Shown: positions 27,060 through 34,975 of the stretch, in pieces
How positions within the stretch are numbered: the stretch's first letter is position 1
Layout of the letters: each line of letters begins with the position of its first letter
Origin: Cyanobacteria bacterium TGS_CYA1
GTDB lineage: Bacteria > Cyanobacteriota > Vampirovibrionia > Obscuribacterales > Obscuribacteraceae
Length of the DNA stretch: 64,000 nucleotides
Assembly: GCA_026129135.1 (NCBI GenBank)
Contig: JAHCIQ010000003.1
Location: forward strand, 248,001 to 312,000
Reading direction: 5' to 3'
The notes under the pieces: model-generated
The model's input: the letters and a program-made list of their open reading frames with translations, nothing else
Database searches by the model: none
What the model was told of the DNA's origin: nothing
Program-made: the position numbers and the translations under genes

Positions 27060-27533
27060 CTACTCGGCTGTTAATTCGTCCGAAGTGTCGACGTCGGTAT
27101 CGCTTAAATCTTCTACTTCGCCAGGAACGATACATAGCGGAATTTCGGAGTTATTTATCAGATAACTCACGATTGGATTTAACTTTTGAAAGAACGTTCT
27201 TCTTTTAGGATCGATTGTGCCCAGGAAAAGCAAGTCGGCACCAAGTTCTCTTGATACGCTAAGTAAGTCTTTTGCTACCTCGCCTGTACGAATCTCGCCT
27301 GAGGCATTTATACCGCGGCTTTTCAAATCGGCTATTGTGCGCTCGACTAACTTGTTAGCTTTCAAATTAGGACGTTCCGATGCCACCAGTTGCGCTACCA
27401 CGCCTACTTTCTCGGGGTCGGGCATAATACGAAGCAAAACTAGCTCGGCATTAAGCGCACGTGCTTGTTTTTCAGCCATAGCTAAAACCTTTGCGCTTTT
27501 TTTGGGGCTAGTAAATGCAACTACAAGTTTCAT
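27060..27533 (-). CDS. Universal stress protein (UspA family)
   Basis: The 157-residue protein has the Usp fold pattern: KLVVAFTSPKKSAKVLAMAEKQARALNAELVLLRIMP at the start, GEIRTGEVAKDLLSVSRELGADLLFLGT in the middle and IPLCIVPGEVE at the end. The glycine-rich ATP-binding loop of many Usp proteins (G-x2-G-x9-G-S/T) is not present after GT, so this one probably does not bind ATP. It is downstream of the pit gene by 32 bases in the same direction, suggesting a link to phosphate uptake or its stress response. Confidence 0.85.
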   Translation of the reverse strand: MKLVVAFTSPKKSAKVLAMAEKQARALNAELVLLRIMPDPEKVGVVAQLVASERPNLKANKLVERTIADLKSRGINASGEIRTGEVAKDLLSVSRELGADLLFLGTIDPKRRTFFQKLNPIVSYLINNSEIPLCIVPGEVEDLSDTDVDTSDELTAE

Positions 27534-27565
27534 AGTTTAGATTCTCTCCAAGATTTCAAGCACAA

Positions 27566-28603
27566 TTAACCATGCCAGACCAATTTCAAAAGCAAATAGC
27601 ATCCCGCCGCAAGAGCGAAGGCCACAGGAAAGGTTAGCACCCACGCTAATACTATCAGTTTCAAAGTCTTTGGGTTCAGTTTTTCGCGTCCATACGACGG
27701 AATGGTTCCGCCAGCGACAGCCGAGCTCAGCGTGTGAGTGGTGCTTATAGGTGCTCCAATGTGTGACGCCACCATGATAATCAGAGCAGTGGCCATCGAG
27801 GCGCCAAAGCCTTGGGAGTGGGTCAATTTTTCTTTGCTTATTTTTGTTCCAACAGTCCTGATGACTTTCCAACCGCCAATTACTGTTCCCAGTCCAATTG
27901 CAGTGGCAGCAGAGAGCATGACCCAGAGCGGGATTTGAGTAGTGGTATAACCGTACTGCGAAAAATGGGTACCAAGAATGAGGGCAATAATTCCCATCGT
28001 TTTTTGACCATCGTTTCCACCATGGCTAAAACTGACAGAAGCGCTGGAGAATATATGTGCCCATCGCATTATCTGGCGACGACTTTTCAATTTTGCCGGG
28101 TCTTCTTCTTTTTTGTTTTCTTGCGAAATCAAAAGTGCAAGCCATGTCACGAGCGCACCAGCTCCAAAACCGACCAGAGGCGAGATTAAAAGAGCAAGAA
28201 ATACTTTGTTCAACTCGTGCCATTCGACACCTTCTGCACCAGCAGCCATAACACCAGCACCAAATAAGCTACCAATCAAACAGTGCGACGAACTGACCGG
28301 AATTCCATGCCACCAGGTGAAAAGATTCCATATTAGTGCTGAAACAAGCACCGCCACCACAATCGGCAGGGTGACATGGTCTGCAGGAATGATTTTGGTT
28401 ATGACTTGCGCGACTGCTGTTCCAACAAGTAACGCTCCAAGAAAATTGAGAATGCCACTCATGAAAATAGCGATACCAGGTCTTAAAGCCTTGGTATAAA
28501 TAACGGTGGCAACTGCGTTTGCAGTGTCGTGGAAGCCATTTACAAAATCGAATCCAAGTGCCAGAGCAACTGCAATGACGGCGATTATTGTGTCCACAGA
28601 CAT
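27566..28603 (-). CDS. pit: Low-affinity phosphate transporter, PiT family
   Basis: PiT carriers import metal-phosphate coupled to protons or sodium. The 345-residue protein has the duplicated family signature: GFDFVNGFHDTANAVAT (~17-33) in the first half and SFSHGGNDGQKTMGI (~193-207) in the second, plus PVSSSHCLIGSLFG and PISTTHTLSSAVAGG. About ten membrane segments are visible. No PhoU-like gene is adjacent; a Usp gene follows instead. Confidence 0.92.
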   Translation of the reverse strand: MSVDTIIAVIAVALALGFDFVNGFHDTANAVATVIYTKALRPGIAIFMSGILNFLGALLVGTAVAQVITKIIPADHVTLPIVVAVLVSALIWNLFTWWHGIPVSSSHCLIGSLFGAGVMAAGAEGVEWHELNKVFLALLISPLVGFGAGALVTWLALLISQENKKEEDPAKLKSRRQIMRWAHIFSSASVSFSHGGNDGQKTMGIIALILGTHFSQYGYTTTQIPLWVMLSAATAIGLGTVIGGWKVIRTVGTKISKEKLTHSQGFGASMATALIIMVASHIGAPISTTHTLSSAVAGGTIPSYGREKLNPKTLKLIVLAWVLTFPVAFALAAGCYLLLKLVWHG

Positions 28604-28710
28604 TAGTTATTCTTAAGAGGGCAGAAGCCTTCTCAAGCTCCTTTTTTAGGTGATGACATTCTCTTCTTGAATATCAATTCTTTGGTAAAGTAGAAGTTAA
28701 GAATAGCCTA

Positions 28711-29655
28711 TTGGCATACGACTTTTACAGGTCTAACTTTGGAGTTAAATTTATTAGCTCGCAGTCAGATGACAGCAAAACCCCACAAGATGACGACGAA
28801 GACGTCTTCGATTCAAGCCGGGTAAATTCCAAAAAGCAAGCTAAAATGCTGAAACAGGCAGTGGCGAGCAATCCAGACGCTTTCGTATCTTTTTCGGAAG
28901 GAATGGCATCGGTTGATAAATTCGAGCTCATCTACGACTCGATGACATCTGCCTGCGCATTGCCTCTGGCGTCGCAAGAGTTCGTCTCGTTCAGCCAGGG
29001 CATGGCGAATGTGGACAAATTCGAGCTCATTCATTCTGCTGGTTTTATTCACAACATAGGAAATATCACCTCTTTTGCTCAAGCTGCAGAGGTTCTGGCG
29101 CAACTGTCTGGTCTTTCAGACCTGTTGTGCAAGGTTTTGACCGGGGTCAAAGCCTATCCATTTTTGAATCTTGTATCGGTAGAGTGGAAAGTATCTCCAG
29201 AGCATAAAGAATTCTGCGCTGCGCAGAATTTACTTCAGTTAGATTCTGCTTTGAATATCGAAGAAACGCTTTTAGACCTTTGTCATCAACTTTATCACCT
29301 GGCCAATCCCTGTCTCGATAGGCTTTATAGCAAAGACCAACTGGATTTTGAAAATTTCAAAGACACCATGCTCTGGAGCGAAACGGCAGCACTTATTTGC
29401 GAAGCTGCTTTACGCCGCGAGCTTGGTTTTATAGATTCGCCTCCGGTGCAATTTCTGGTCAAAGACGATAAAGGTGACTACTATGTAGACCTGGATGCGT
29501 TACTGGTCAAAAACGATTTGAACACAGTACCTCTTTTTTTAGAGAAATCCACTGTGCGCGGCTCGGTCGATCTCTCTATGTCAGACTGGATAAGTTCGGC
29601 ATATGAAAGTTATATAAGAACGTTCAAGCAACGTTCTCAATTGATAAAAGTTTAG
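28711..29655 (+). CDS. Unknown protein with a 33-residue internal duplication
   Basis: The 314-residue frame starts at TTG. Two adjacent copies of a ~33-residue unit occur at about 57-77 and 90-110 (FVSFSEGMASVDKFELI and FVSFSQGMANVDKFELI). The C-terminal half is helical, with LDLCHQLYHLANPC followed by ETAALICEAALRRELG. The spaced His residues and a downstream Glu could be a metal site, but I do not recognise the family. The protein has no signal peptide. The start is uncertain because no Shine-Dalgarno sequence precedes the TTG. Confidence 0.6.
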   Translation: MAYDFYRSNFGVKFISSQSDDSKTPQDDDEDVFDSSRVNSKKQAKMLKQAVASNPDAFVSFSEGMASVDKFELIYDSMTSACALPLASQEFVSFSQGMANVDKFELIHSAGFIHNIGNITSFAQAAEVLAQLSGLSDLLCKVLTGVKAYPFLNLVSVEWKVSPEHKEFCAAQNLLQLDSALNIEETLLDLCHQLYHLANPCLDRLYSKDQLDFENFKDTMLWSETAALICEAALRRELGFIDSPPVQFLVKDDKGDYYVDLDALLVKNDLNTVPLFLEKSTVRGSVDLSMSDWISSAYESYIRTFKQRSQLIKV

Positions 29656-29665
29656 TCAATTTGAG

Positions 29666-30013
29666 TTAATAAGCTGGCGAAGTATATCTGGCTTCGACAG
29701 GCTCTACTGCGGGCGAATCTGCATAGACCCAAAGGTCGCCTGGACGCCAGTGCAAGGGCTGTTTGCTCAAGAACTTAAATACGAGCAATTGTCGAATGAT
29801 GCGACGGGCGGAAGGATTGCCTTCTCCGCGCTTGTCGTTGGCCAGCCTGGTCCGTAACTGGATAGCTTCACGCTTGGTCCAGCAAAATGCAGGACCTGGA
29901 TTTGCGCCCTTGGAACGGCATAAAATAGCAACTTTACCCGAGGGCTGCGGCCAACCTAAAACGTAATAATTTTCTTCATGCATACCCTTTAATAATAGGG
30001 CAAAATCGAGCAA
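29666..30013 (-). CDS. Small unknown protein
   Basis: The 115-residue leftward frame begins at TTG (30013), preceded by GAGGG at seven bases. An internal ATG at 29983 is an alternative but its purine tract is too close. The sequence has several aromatic residues (ENYYVLGWPQPSG, LHWRPGDLWVYAD) and a basic middle part. It could be a small nucleic-acid or protein-binding module; no family recognised. The start codon overlaps the start region of the divergent glycosyltransferase gene, so the two 5' ends share bases. Confidence 0.5.
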   Translation of the reverse strand: MLDFALLLKGMHEENYYVLGWPQPSGKVAILCRSKGANPGPAFCWTKREAIQLRTRLANDKRGEGNPSARRIIRQLLVFKFLSKQPLHWRPGDLWVYADSPAVEPVEARYTSPAY

Positions 30014-31002
30014 TGAGAAGCCCTCAACATATAGTAATTTTTCATCCTGCAGCCATAGGCGATTCTATGATGGCTTCTCCAGTGGCTATGGTGCTGAAGA
30101 AATATTTTCCAGACGCAAAGATTACTTATTGGTCACATTCCAGTCTGCGACCGCTTATCCTGGATATGTGTCCATATATCGATCAGTTTCTCGATTTCAA
30201 AAAAGAAAATGTTTGGCGACTGCTTGCTTTATTGAAAGCCACCAAATGTGATTTGTTTGTCGATCTTTCTGCTTCTCTGCGCGGCGGCATTCTGTCCGCT
30301 TTTGGCTCGAGTAAAGCACTGCGAATGACCAAGAAGAAAATTGGCGATATAGCGTTTGGTCATATGGTAGATAACTTTCTGGACACCATTCGACCCATGT
30401 GTCCACAGGTTCCAGAAAAGCTTTTCCCCACTCTTGATGTGGAAAAAATTCCAGAATCGAACTTATCACCAGATGTGGTGCAATTAAAAAATAGAAGTGA
30501 AAATTTGCTTGCCATCGTCCCTGGTGTCGGCAAGCTGAGACCAAATAGAGCGTGGCCATTAAATAATTGGGTGGAACTGATCGATTCTATTCTTCGCTCT
30601 GGCAATTTAGTGCCCGTATTTATTGGTGGACCAGAAGAAGTTGATCTGGGGCAAGACTTAGAAAAAAAATTTCCTAACTGTATAAACCTTTGCGGCAAGC
30701 TGAACCTTGCTCAAACAGCTTATGTTCTGAAGCTCTCAAAATTGGTTTTGTCCGCCGACACGGGGCCTGCACATATTGCAACCGCTGTTGGTACGCCCGT
30801 TATTGGTCTGTATGGACCTACTCAAGCAAACCGTTACGGTCCCTACGATTGTCGAAAAATAGCAATCGACAAAAGTGATGCCTGCAAATGTCTCTACGAA
30901 AAGGCGTGTCATCTGAATTCTGGAGAATCAAGCGGTGAGTGCATGAAATCTATCAACACTCAAAGCGTTCTGGAAAAACTGCAAGAGCAACCTGGCGTTT
31001 GA
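30013..31002 (+). CDS. Glycosyltransferase family 9 (heptosyltransferase-like)
   Basis: This 329-residue protein has the GT9/ADP-heptose:LPS heptosyltransferase pattern: IVIFHPAAIGDSMMASPVAMVLKKYFPDAKITYW at the N-terminus, LLAIVPGVGKLRPNRAWPLNNWVELI at the start of the second Rossmann domain, and the donor site SADTGPAHIATAVGTPVIGLYGPT near 247-268. A Cys-rich stretch (DACKCLYEKACHLN) follows, as in many family members. It likely adds a sugar to the lipopolysaccharide core, consistent with the OstA-domain protein at 6.5 kb. The acceptor cannot be predicted. Confidence 0.85.
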   Translation: MRSPQHIVIFHPAAIGDSMMASPVAMVLKKYFPDAKITYWSHSSLRPLILDMCPYIDQFLDFKKENVWRLLALLKATKCDLFVDLSASLRGGILSAFGSSKALRMTKKKIGDIAFGHMVDNFLDTIRPMCPQVPEKLFPTLDVEKIPESNLSPDVVQLKNRSENLLAIVPGVGKLRPNRAWPLNNWVELIDSILRSGNLVPVFIGGPEEVDLGQDLEKKFPNCINLCGKLNLAQTAYVLKLSKLVLSADTGPAHIATAVGTPVIGLYGPTQANRYGPYDCRKIAIDKSDACKCLYEKACHLNSGESSGECMKSINTQSVLEKLQEQPGV

Positions 31003-31012
31003 ATTAATCTTC

Positions 31013-31041
31013 TTGACAAGCCCTTGTGTCGGACTTAATAT
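31013..31041 (+). promoter_or_regulatory. Promoter of the first giant LysM gene
   Basis: TTGACA (31013-31018) and TAATAT (31036-31041) are separated by exactly 17 bases, one of the best matches to a housekeeping promoter in the window. Transcription would start near 31048, about 57 bases before the ATG. Confidence 0.75.
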
Positions 31042-31104
31042 AAGGTGGCACATTTACTATTAATTGAATATTTTTTGCCGCGCCTTTCCTGAGGACTAAT
31101 TGTT

Positions 31105-34100
31105 ATGGCTGACCCTAAAGCCGCACCCGTCGAAGCCGTTGATAAGGTTGAACCAGTTGCTCCGGTTACTGATGCAGCTCTTGAACAGCCGAAGATTACC
31201 GATTCAACACGGGCGCCTCTGACTACTGAGGCTCTATCGACAGGCAACGATATACGCATTGCACCTGGTGCTGTAGCACCGGGTGAAGTCACGATTACTC
31301 CTCGAGAGGGCGAACCTATAAAAGGCGTTGTCTCTGAGGTTGGAAATGCCAAATTATTGACCACGGCAAACAATGATGTTTACAAGCTGAACACGGATAG
31401 GGGAGGCAGCGACAAAGGCGCAATTGAATCCATAACTCAAATCAGAAGCGAAGGAGTACCTATTCGTCCAAAAACGCTGGAAGTAAAGTCCGCGACCTAC
31501 ACCGACACTATCAATCACACAGTTGCACCTATTGTTAAAATCAGCGATGCTGGGCGTGGTATTACAATCGAGACAGGCGCAGCCAGACCCGAACTAGCCT
31601 TAGCTCCCAAATTAGAACTGTCCTCGCCGCTTCCTGTAGTTAATTTGGATAAGTCTACTGGTGTTCCTTCTGAAATGCCTTTGAGTGCAGTTCCCAGAGG
31701 ATTGATTCGTGATCTCAAAGTGAGCAATCCAGACGCAATCACCTCGAGTGGAAATCTTGATTTGACTCAGGTCGCTCCGCCAGCCAAACGTCAATTTTTG
31801 GAAAACCTGGCAGCTACCTATGAGACAACTCATTTGACTGGCCGTGCTCTGATTGTAGAAACTAAAACCAGGATGATGACAAGTCCTGATGCATTGCCTG
31901 TCGTTAAAGCTGATTACACTGGTGGTGACAATTTGACACCAATGTTTCCACCTCGTCCCAGACTCACTGCTGATGCAAGTGCTGGTTTTGATGCTTATGC
32001 AACAGCAAACCCCAATTTGCATGGTAAAGCGCTTTTTCAATCTTATATGCGCGAGCAACAGGGTAAATATATTGCTGAGAATGGCAATTTGACTGGATTC
32101 ACTCAAAAAATATTTGGCGATAACGTTCCAGGATGGGCTCAACGTAAGTTTGGAGAAGGCCACGAATTTGTTATGCGCGACCCATCCAAAATGCCCGGTT
32201 TTGATATTGGTGGGGCTGACAAAGCCAACCGTAATATGCTCGAATTTTGGAAAGGCATTCAGGGGATGAAGCCTGGAGACAATTTAAACGGTCTGCTCGA
32301 TTTGATGAACGGTCGTATGAACGGCAAAGACATTGCTCGTCTTGGTGATTTTCTCATGGGGCAACTGGGACGTCGCGGAGGCGATGCGCTCGGCATGCAA
32401 GATATTATGAATCTGAGCAAACTCTTTAGAGGTTTCGGAGACCGTGCTGGTCTTGGTTTTCAGCTTGGTGACAGTCGATCTGGATTAATGATGTCATTTG
32501 GCTTAAATGGCAAATTCGATTTTCAGATTCGATTTGGTGCACTAACACTTGGTTTTGGAGATAGCAGACGGTCAGGTCTTTCTCAAATTGGCAATTTGTT
32601 ATTCACTCAAGAAGGGCGCTTGACTCAAAGTGCTCTTGGCACTGGCGGACTCAGAGCCACTGATATTTTGAGCCGAAATTTTACTGGACAGAGTGGGCAG
32701 GGGCAATGGAATCCTTTTGGTTCTAGTACCGGAGATGGTGCAATTCGCTCCAGTACCCAGCTTACTGCGCGTTTGACTTCTGGAAATCGGGAATTCATCA
32801 GTCAATTACAAGATAACTCGTCCAAGCTCGCACAACAGCTAGAAGCCTCTAAAATGTCGCAGATGGGCAAATTGCCTGGTGCGTTGCCAGGTGACTTCAG
32901 ACCGAGTCAACTAGATCCTGGTGGCAAAAACCTCATACAGCAGAATTTCGATCCTCTGCGTCAAGACGTGGGCAAATTGCAACCTGGACAAAAAGCTGAT
33001 GGTCCCAAGATTTTAACCGGTAATATCGAAATGGACGCCCGCGCCATGGATGGTATGGGTGGTCGAAGAGGCCCATTGACTGCGGCTGCGCATGAAGCCA
33101 CGATGAAAGGCGATTTACTAAGCCAGCAAGGTAAAATTGATCAATTGCCTGGCGCGAAATTGCCTGGCGAGAAGCTTACACCCGAAGAAGAAGCGGCGAA
33201 AAAGAAACTCGAAGAAGATAAGAAAAAAGGCGATGTTCGAGCTGGCGAGCAATTCTTGCAAGACGAGGAAGAACGTAAAGCCAAAGAACGACGCGAGCAG
33301 GAAGAAGAGCGCGAAGAAGAGTTGGAAGCACTTAATGACGCCGATGAAGCCAAACGCAGAGCCCTAATGCTAATTTTGGAAGCTCGCAAGAAACGCGAAA
33401 AAGAACTAAAAGAAAAAGCACTCAAGGATCAAATTCAAAAACAAGAAGAAGCGAAGCGTGCTCAATATCGAGTATCCATAGGTGATTCGCTCGAAAATAT
33501 CGCAACCAAACAGTTGCGCAATCCCAGACTGGCAGCGCTTATTTTCGACGTCAACCGTAAATTGATACCGATTAAATTTATGAATGGCAAAGAAGTTGCC
33601 GTTCTAACTGTCGGTGCAATCCTTTCGTTGCCATCAGTCAAAGAAATAAAAGACTTCTCGCAAGCTGGATTCACTTTGGGTCCAAAATTCAACAAAGTGG
33701 ATTTCACCGTGCCAGCACAATCACAGCAAGGTAAAAGCGCGGAGGACGAGCTCGAAGCCATGTTTGGTTCCAATTGGGATGGAGCCGTACAACCCAACGA
33801 TGCTCAAATGGAAACTACCCAAAATGGAAAGAGTCAACAAGAAATGGATGAATTTACAAAACGTCGAGCCAATATCGAAAGCGTTCTTGGAAAGATGGGA
33901 CCAAAGAAAGCTGCCGACGGTAGAATGCGTTATACAGTTCGTTTTGGTGATACCCTGAAATCCATCGCGATGAAGCATCCAGCATTAGAAGATGTATCTT
34001 CCTGGCGAATACTTGCTGAGATAAACAATCTTTCTACAGATACCGATGCAAAGGACAATCCCAAAGCTTTGGTGCCTCGTGGGTCAGTACTCATGATTCC

Positions 34101-34752
34101 TACAAGAGAAGAAGTGGAAGAACACAAAAGAAAAATGGGTTTGCGCAAAGCAATTGTCTTGCCAGGTCAAAATGTCACCACTGGCAGTGCACTGCCCGCG
34201 TTGAAGCATTGTCCCAATTGTGGTAATAAGTCTATTCATACGGCTACTGTGTGCGAGTGTGGAACCGAGTTTATTGACGATCCATCTTCGTCTTCAACAA
34301 CTGGATCAAATCCCGCAGCACCATATGTGGTGGGCATTGAAAACAAAGTTTCCCAAGAATCTACTAATAGTTACGTGAGCGGTCCACCCACTAAAAAGGA
34401 AGATCGTTTCGAACTGGCTCTTAAGGCTGGTCATATCGATGGAGAGCACTGGAGTGAGATTGCAAATTTAGAGCCAGAAACAAGAATCGTCAAAATGAAT
34501 TCTGTTTTCGATCCTAACCTCGAATTCTCCCTGCTTCTGCTTCAAGCTCTGGTAGACGGTCGTTGGCTTCCAGTTGCAGGTTATGAAATGCGTGAAAACG
34601 CCGCTGTGCGAATTGACTATACCGACCCCAAAGCTAGAAGTTCGGTAAAAATTGATTTGCCCCCCTCAGCCGCCCAGGATTTGGCTAAGAATGACCTGAT
34701 TAAAAACTGGCAGAACTATAAGCGTAAATTTGTGACTGTTTTGCCTCATTAA
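31105..34752 (+). CDS. Large LysM/zinc-ribbon protein, 1215 residues
   Basis: No signal peptide or membrane helix is visible. Residues 1-250 are acidic and Pro/Thr-rich. Residues ~330-520 are Gly-rich with amphipathic pieces. A long charged coiled coil spans ~690-785 (runs of Glu, Lys, Arg). Two LysM domains follow: YRVSIGDSLENIATKQLRNPRLAALIFDVN (~787-850) and YTVRFGDTLKSIAMKHPALEDVSSWRILAEIN (~941-1002). A zinc ribbon HCPNCGN...CECGTEF lies at ~1034-1056 and a C-terminal domain at ~1099-1215. The end module is shared with the 3538-residue neighbour, so the two arose by duplication of this part. TGAGGA lies ten bases before the ATG. The family is unknown to me. LysM in a cytoplasmic-looking protein implies an unusual export route or a non-wall role. 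Confidence 0.8.
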   Translation: MADPKAAPVEAVDKVEPVAPVTDAALEQPKITDSTRAPLTTEALSTGNDIRIAPGAVAPGEVTITPREGEPIKGVVSEVGNAKLLTTANNDVYKLNTDRGGSDKGAIESITQIRSEGVPIRPKTLEVKSATYTDTINHTVAPIVKISDAGRGITIETGAARPELALAPKLELSSPLPVVNLDKSTGVPSEMPLSAVPRGLIRDLKVSNPDAITSSGNLDLTQVAPPAKRQFLENLAATYETTHLTGRALIVETKTRMMTSPDALPVVKADYTGGDNLTPMFPPRPRLTADASAGFDAYATANPNLHGKALFQSYMREQQGKYIAENGNLTGFTQKIFGDNVPGWAQRKFGEGHEFVMRDPSKMPGFDIGGADKANRNMLEFWKGIQGMKPGDNLNGLLDLMNGRMNGKDIARLGDFLMGQLGRRGGDALGMQDIMNLSKLFRGFGDRAGLGFQLGDSRSGLMMSFGLNGKFDFQIRFGALTLGFGDSRRSGLSQIGNLLFTQEGRLTQSALGTGGLRATDILSRNFTGQSGQGQWNPFGSSTGDGAIRSSTQLTARLTSGNREFISQLQDNSSKLAQQLEASKMSQMGKLPGALPGDFRPSQLDPGGKNLIQQNFDPLRQDVGKLQPGQKADGPKILTGNIEMDARAMDGMGGRRGPLTAAAHEATMKGDLLSQQGKIDQLPGAKLPGEKLTPEEEAAKKKLEEDKKKGDVRAGEQFLQDEEERKAKERREQEEEREEELEALNDADEAKRRALMLILEARKKREKELKEKALKDQIQKQEEAKRAQYRVSIGDSLENIATKQLRNPRLAALIFDVNRKLIPIKFMNGKEVAVLTVGAILSLPSVKEIKDFSQAGFTLGPKFNKVDFTVPAQSQQGKSAEDELEAMFGSNWDGAVQPNDAQMETTQNGKSQQEMDEFTKRRANIESVLGKMGPKKAADGRMRYTVRFGDTLKSIAMKHPALEDVSSWRILAEINNLSTDTDAKDNPKALVPRGSVLMIPTREEVEEHKRKMGLRKAIVLPGQNVTTGSALPALKHCPNCGNKSIHTATVCECGTEFIDDPSSSSTTGSNPAAPYVVGIENKVSQESTNSYVSGPPTKKEDRFELALKAGHIDGEHWSEIANLEPETRIVKMNSVFDPNLEFSLLLLQALVDGRWLPVAGYEMRENAAVRIDYTDPKARSSVKIDLPPSAAQDLAKNDLIKNWQNYKRKFVTVLPH

Positions 34753-34975
34753 TCACGCCCGAACTTAAGCGATAGAGGCTCGAAACACTGACGGGTGCCG
34801 GGCCGGAAAAATTAATGTAAGTAGTAGAAAAATGTTGTCTAACTTACATCTAAATTGCTTAGATATATGTAATATAGGCAAACCCGGTGCTTGGAAACAC
34901 CCCTTACCAGACCCGCGTTTTTAGCGACTCCACTATATAGGGCGCCCCGCAGCTTTCGTAGCTGTAAGGAAGCGC
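34753..34975 (+). promoter_or_regulatory. Leader region of the 3538-residue gene with nested inverted repeats
   Basis: ATGTAAGT (34815-34822) pairs with ACTTACAT (34842-34849), and ATCTAA (34848-34853) pairs with TTAGAT (34859-34864). The two repeats overlap, so only one can form at a time. Directly before the Shine-Dalgarno AAGGA a small CAGCT/AGCTG hairpin occurs. A -35/-10 pair (TTGTCT, 18 bases, TTAGAT) is possible inside the repeats. It is not a recognised riboswitch. Confidence 0.4.

Noticed and set aside
34753..34810. Possible ydaO-type cyclic-di-AMP riboswitch, since LysM genes are frequent targets
   Set aside because: Only a CCCGAA and GACGGG resemblance is present; the GGGGGAACC core is missing.
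34870..34960. Possible cyclic-di-GMP (GEMM) riboswitch, because of GGCAAACC at 34877
   Set aside because: The later conserved parts of the motif (ACGCAAAGC and GGCC) are not found after the GAAA, so the match is one short string.
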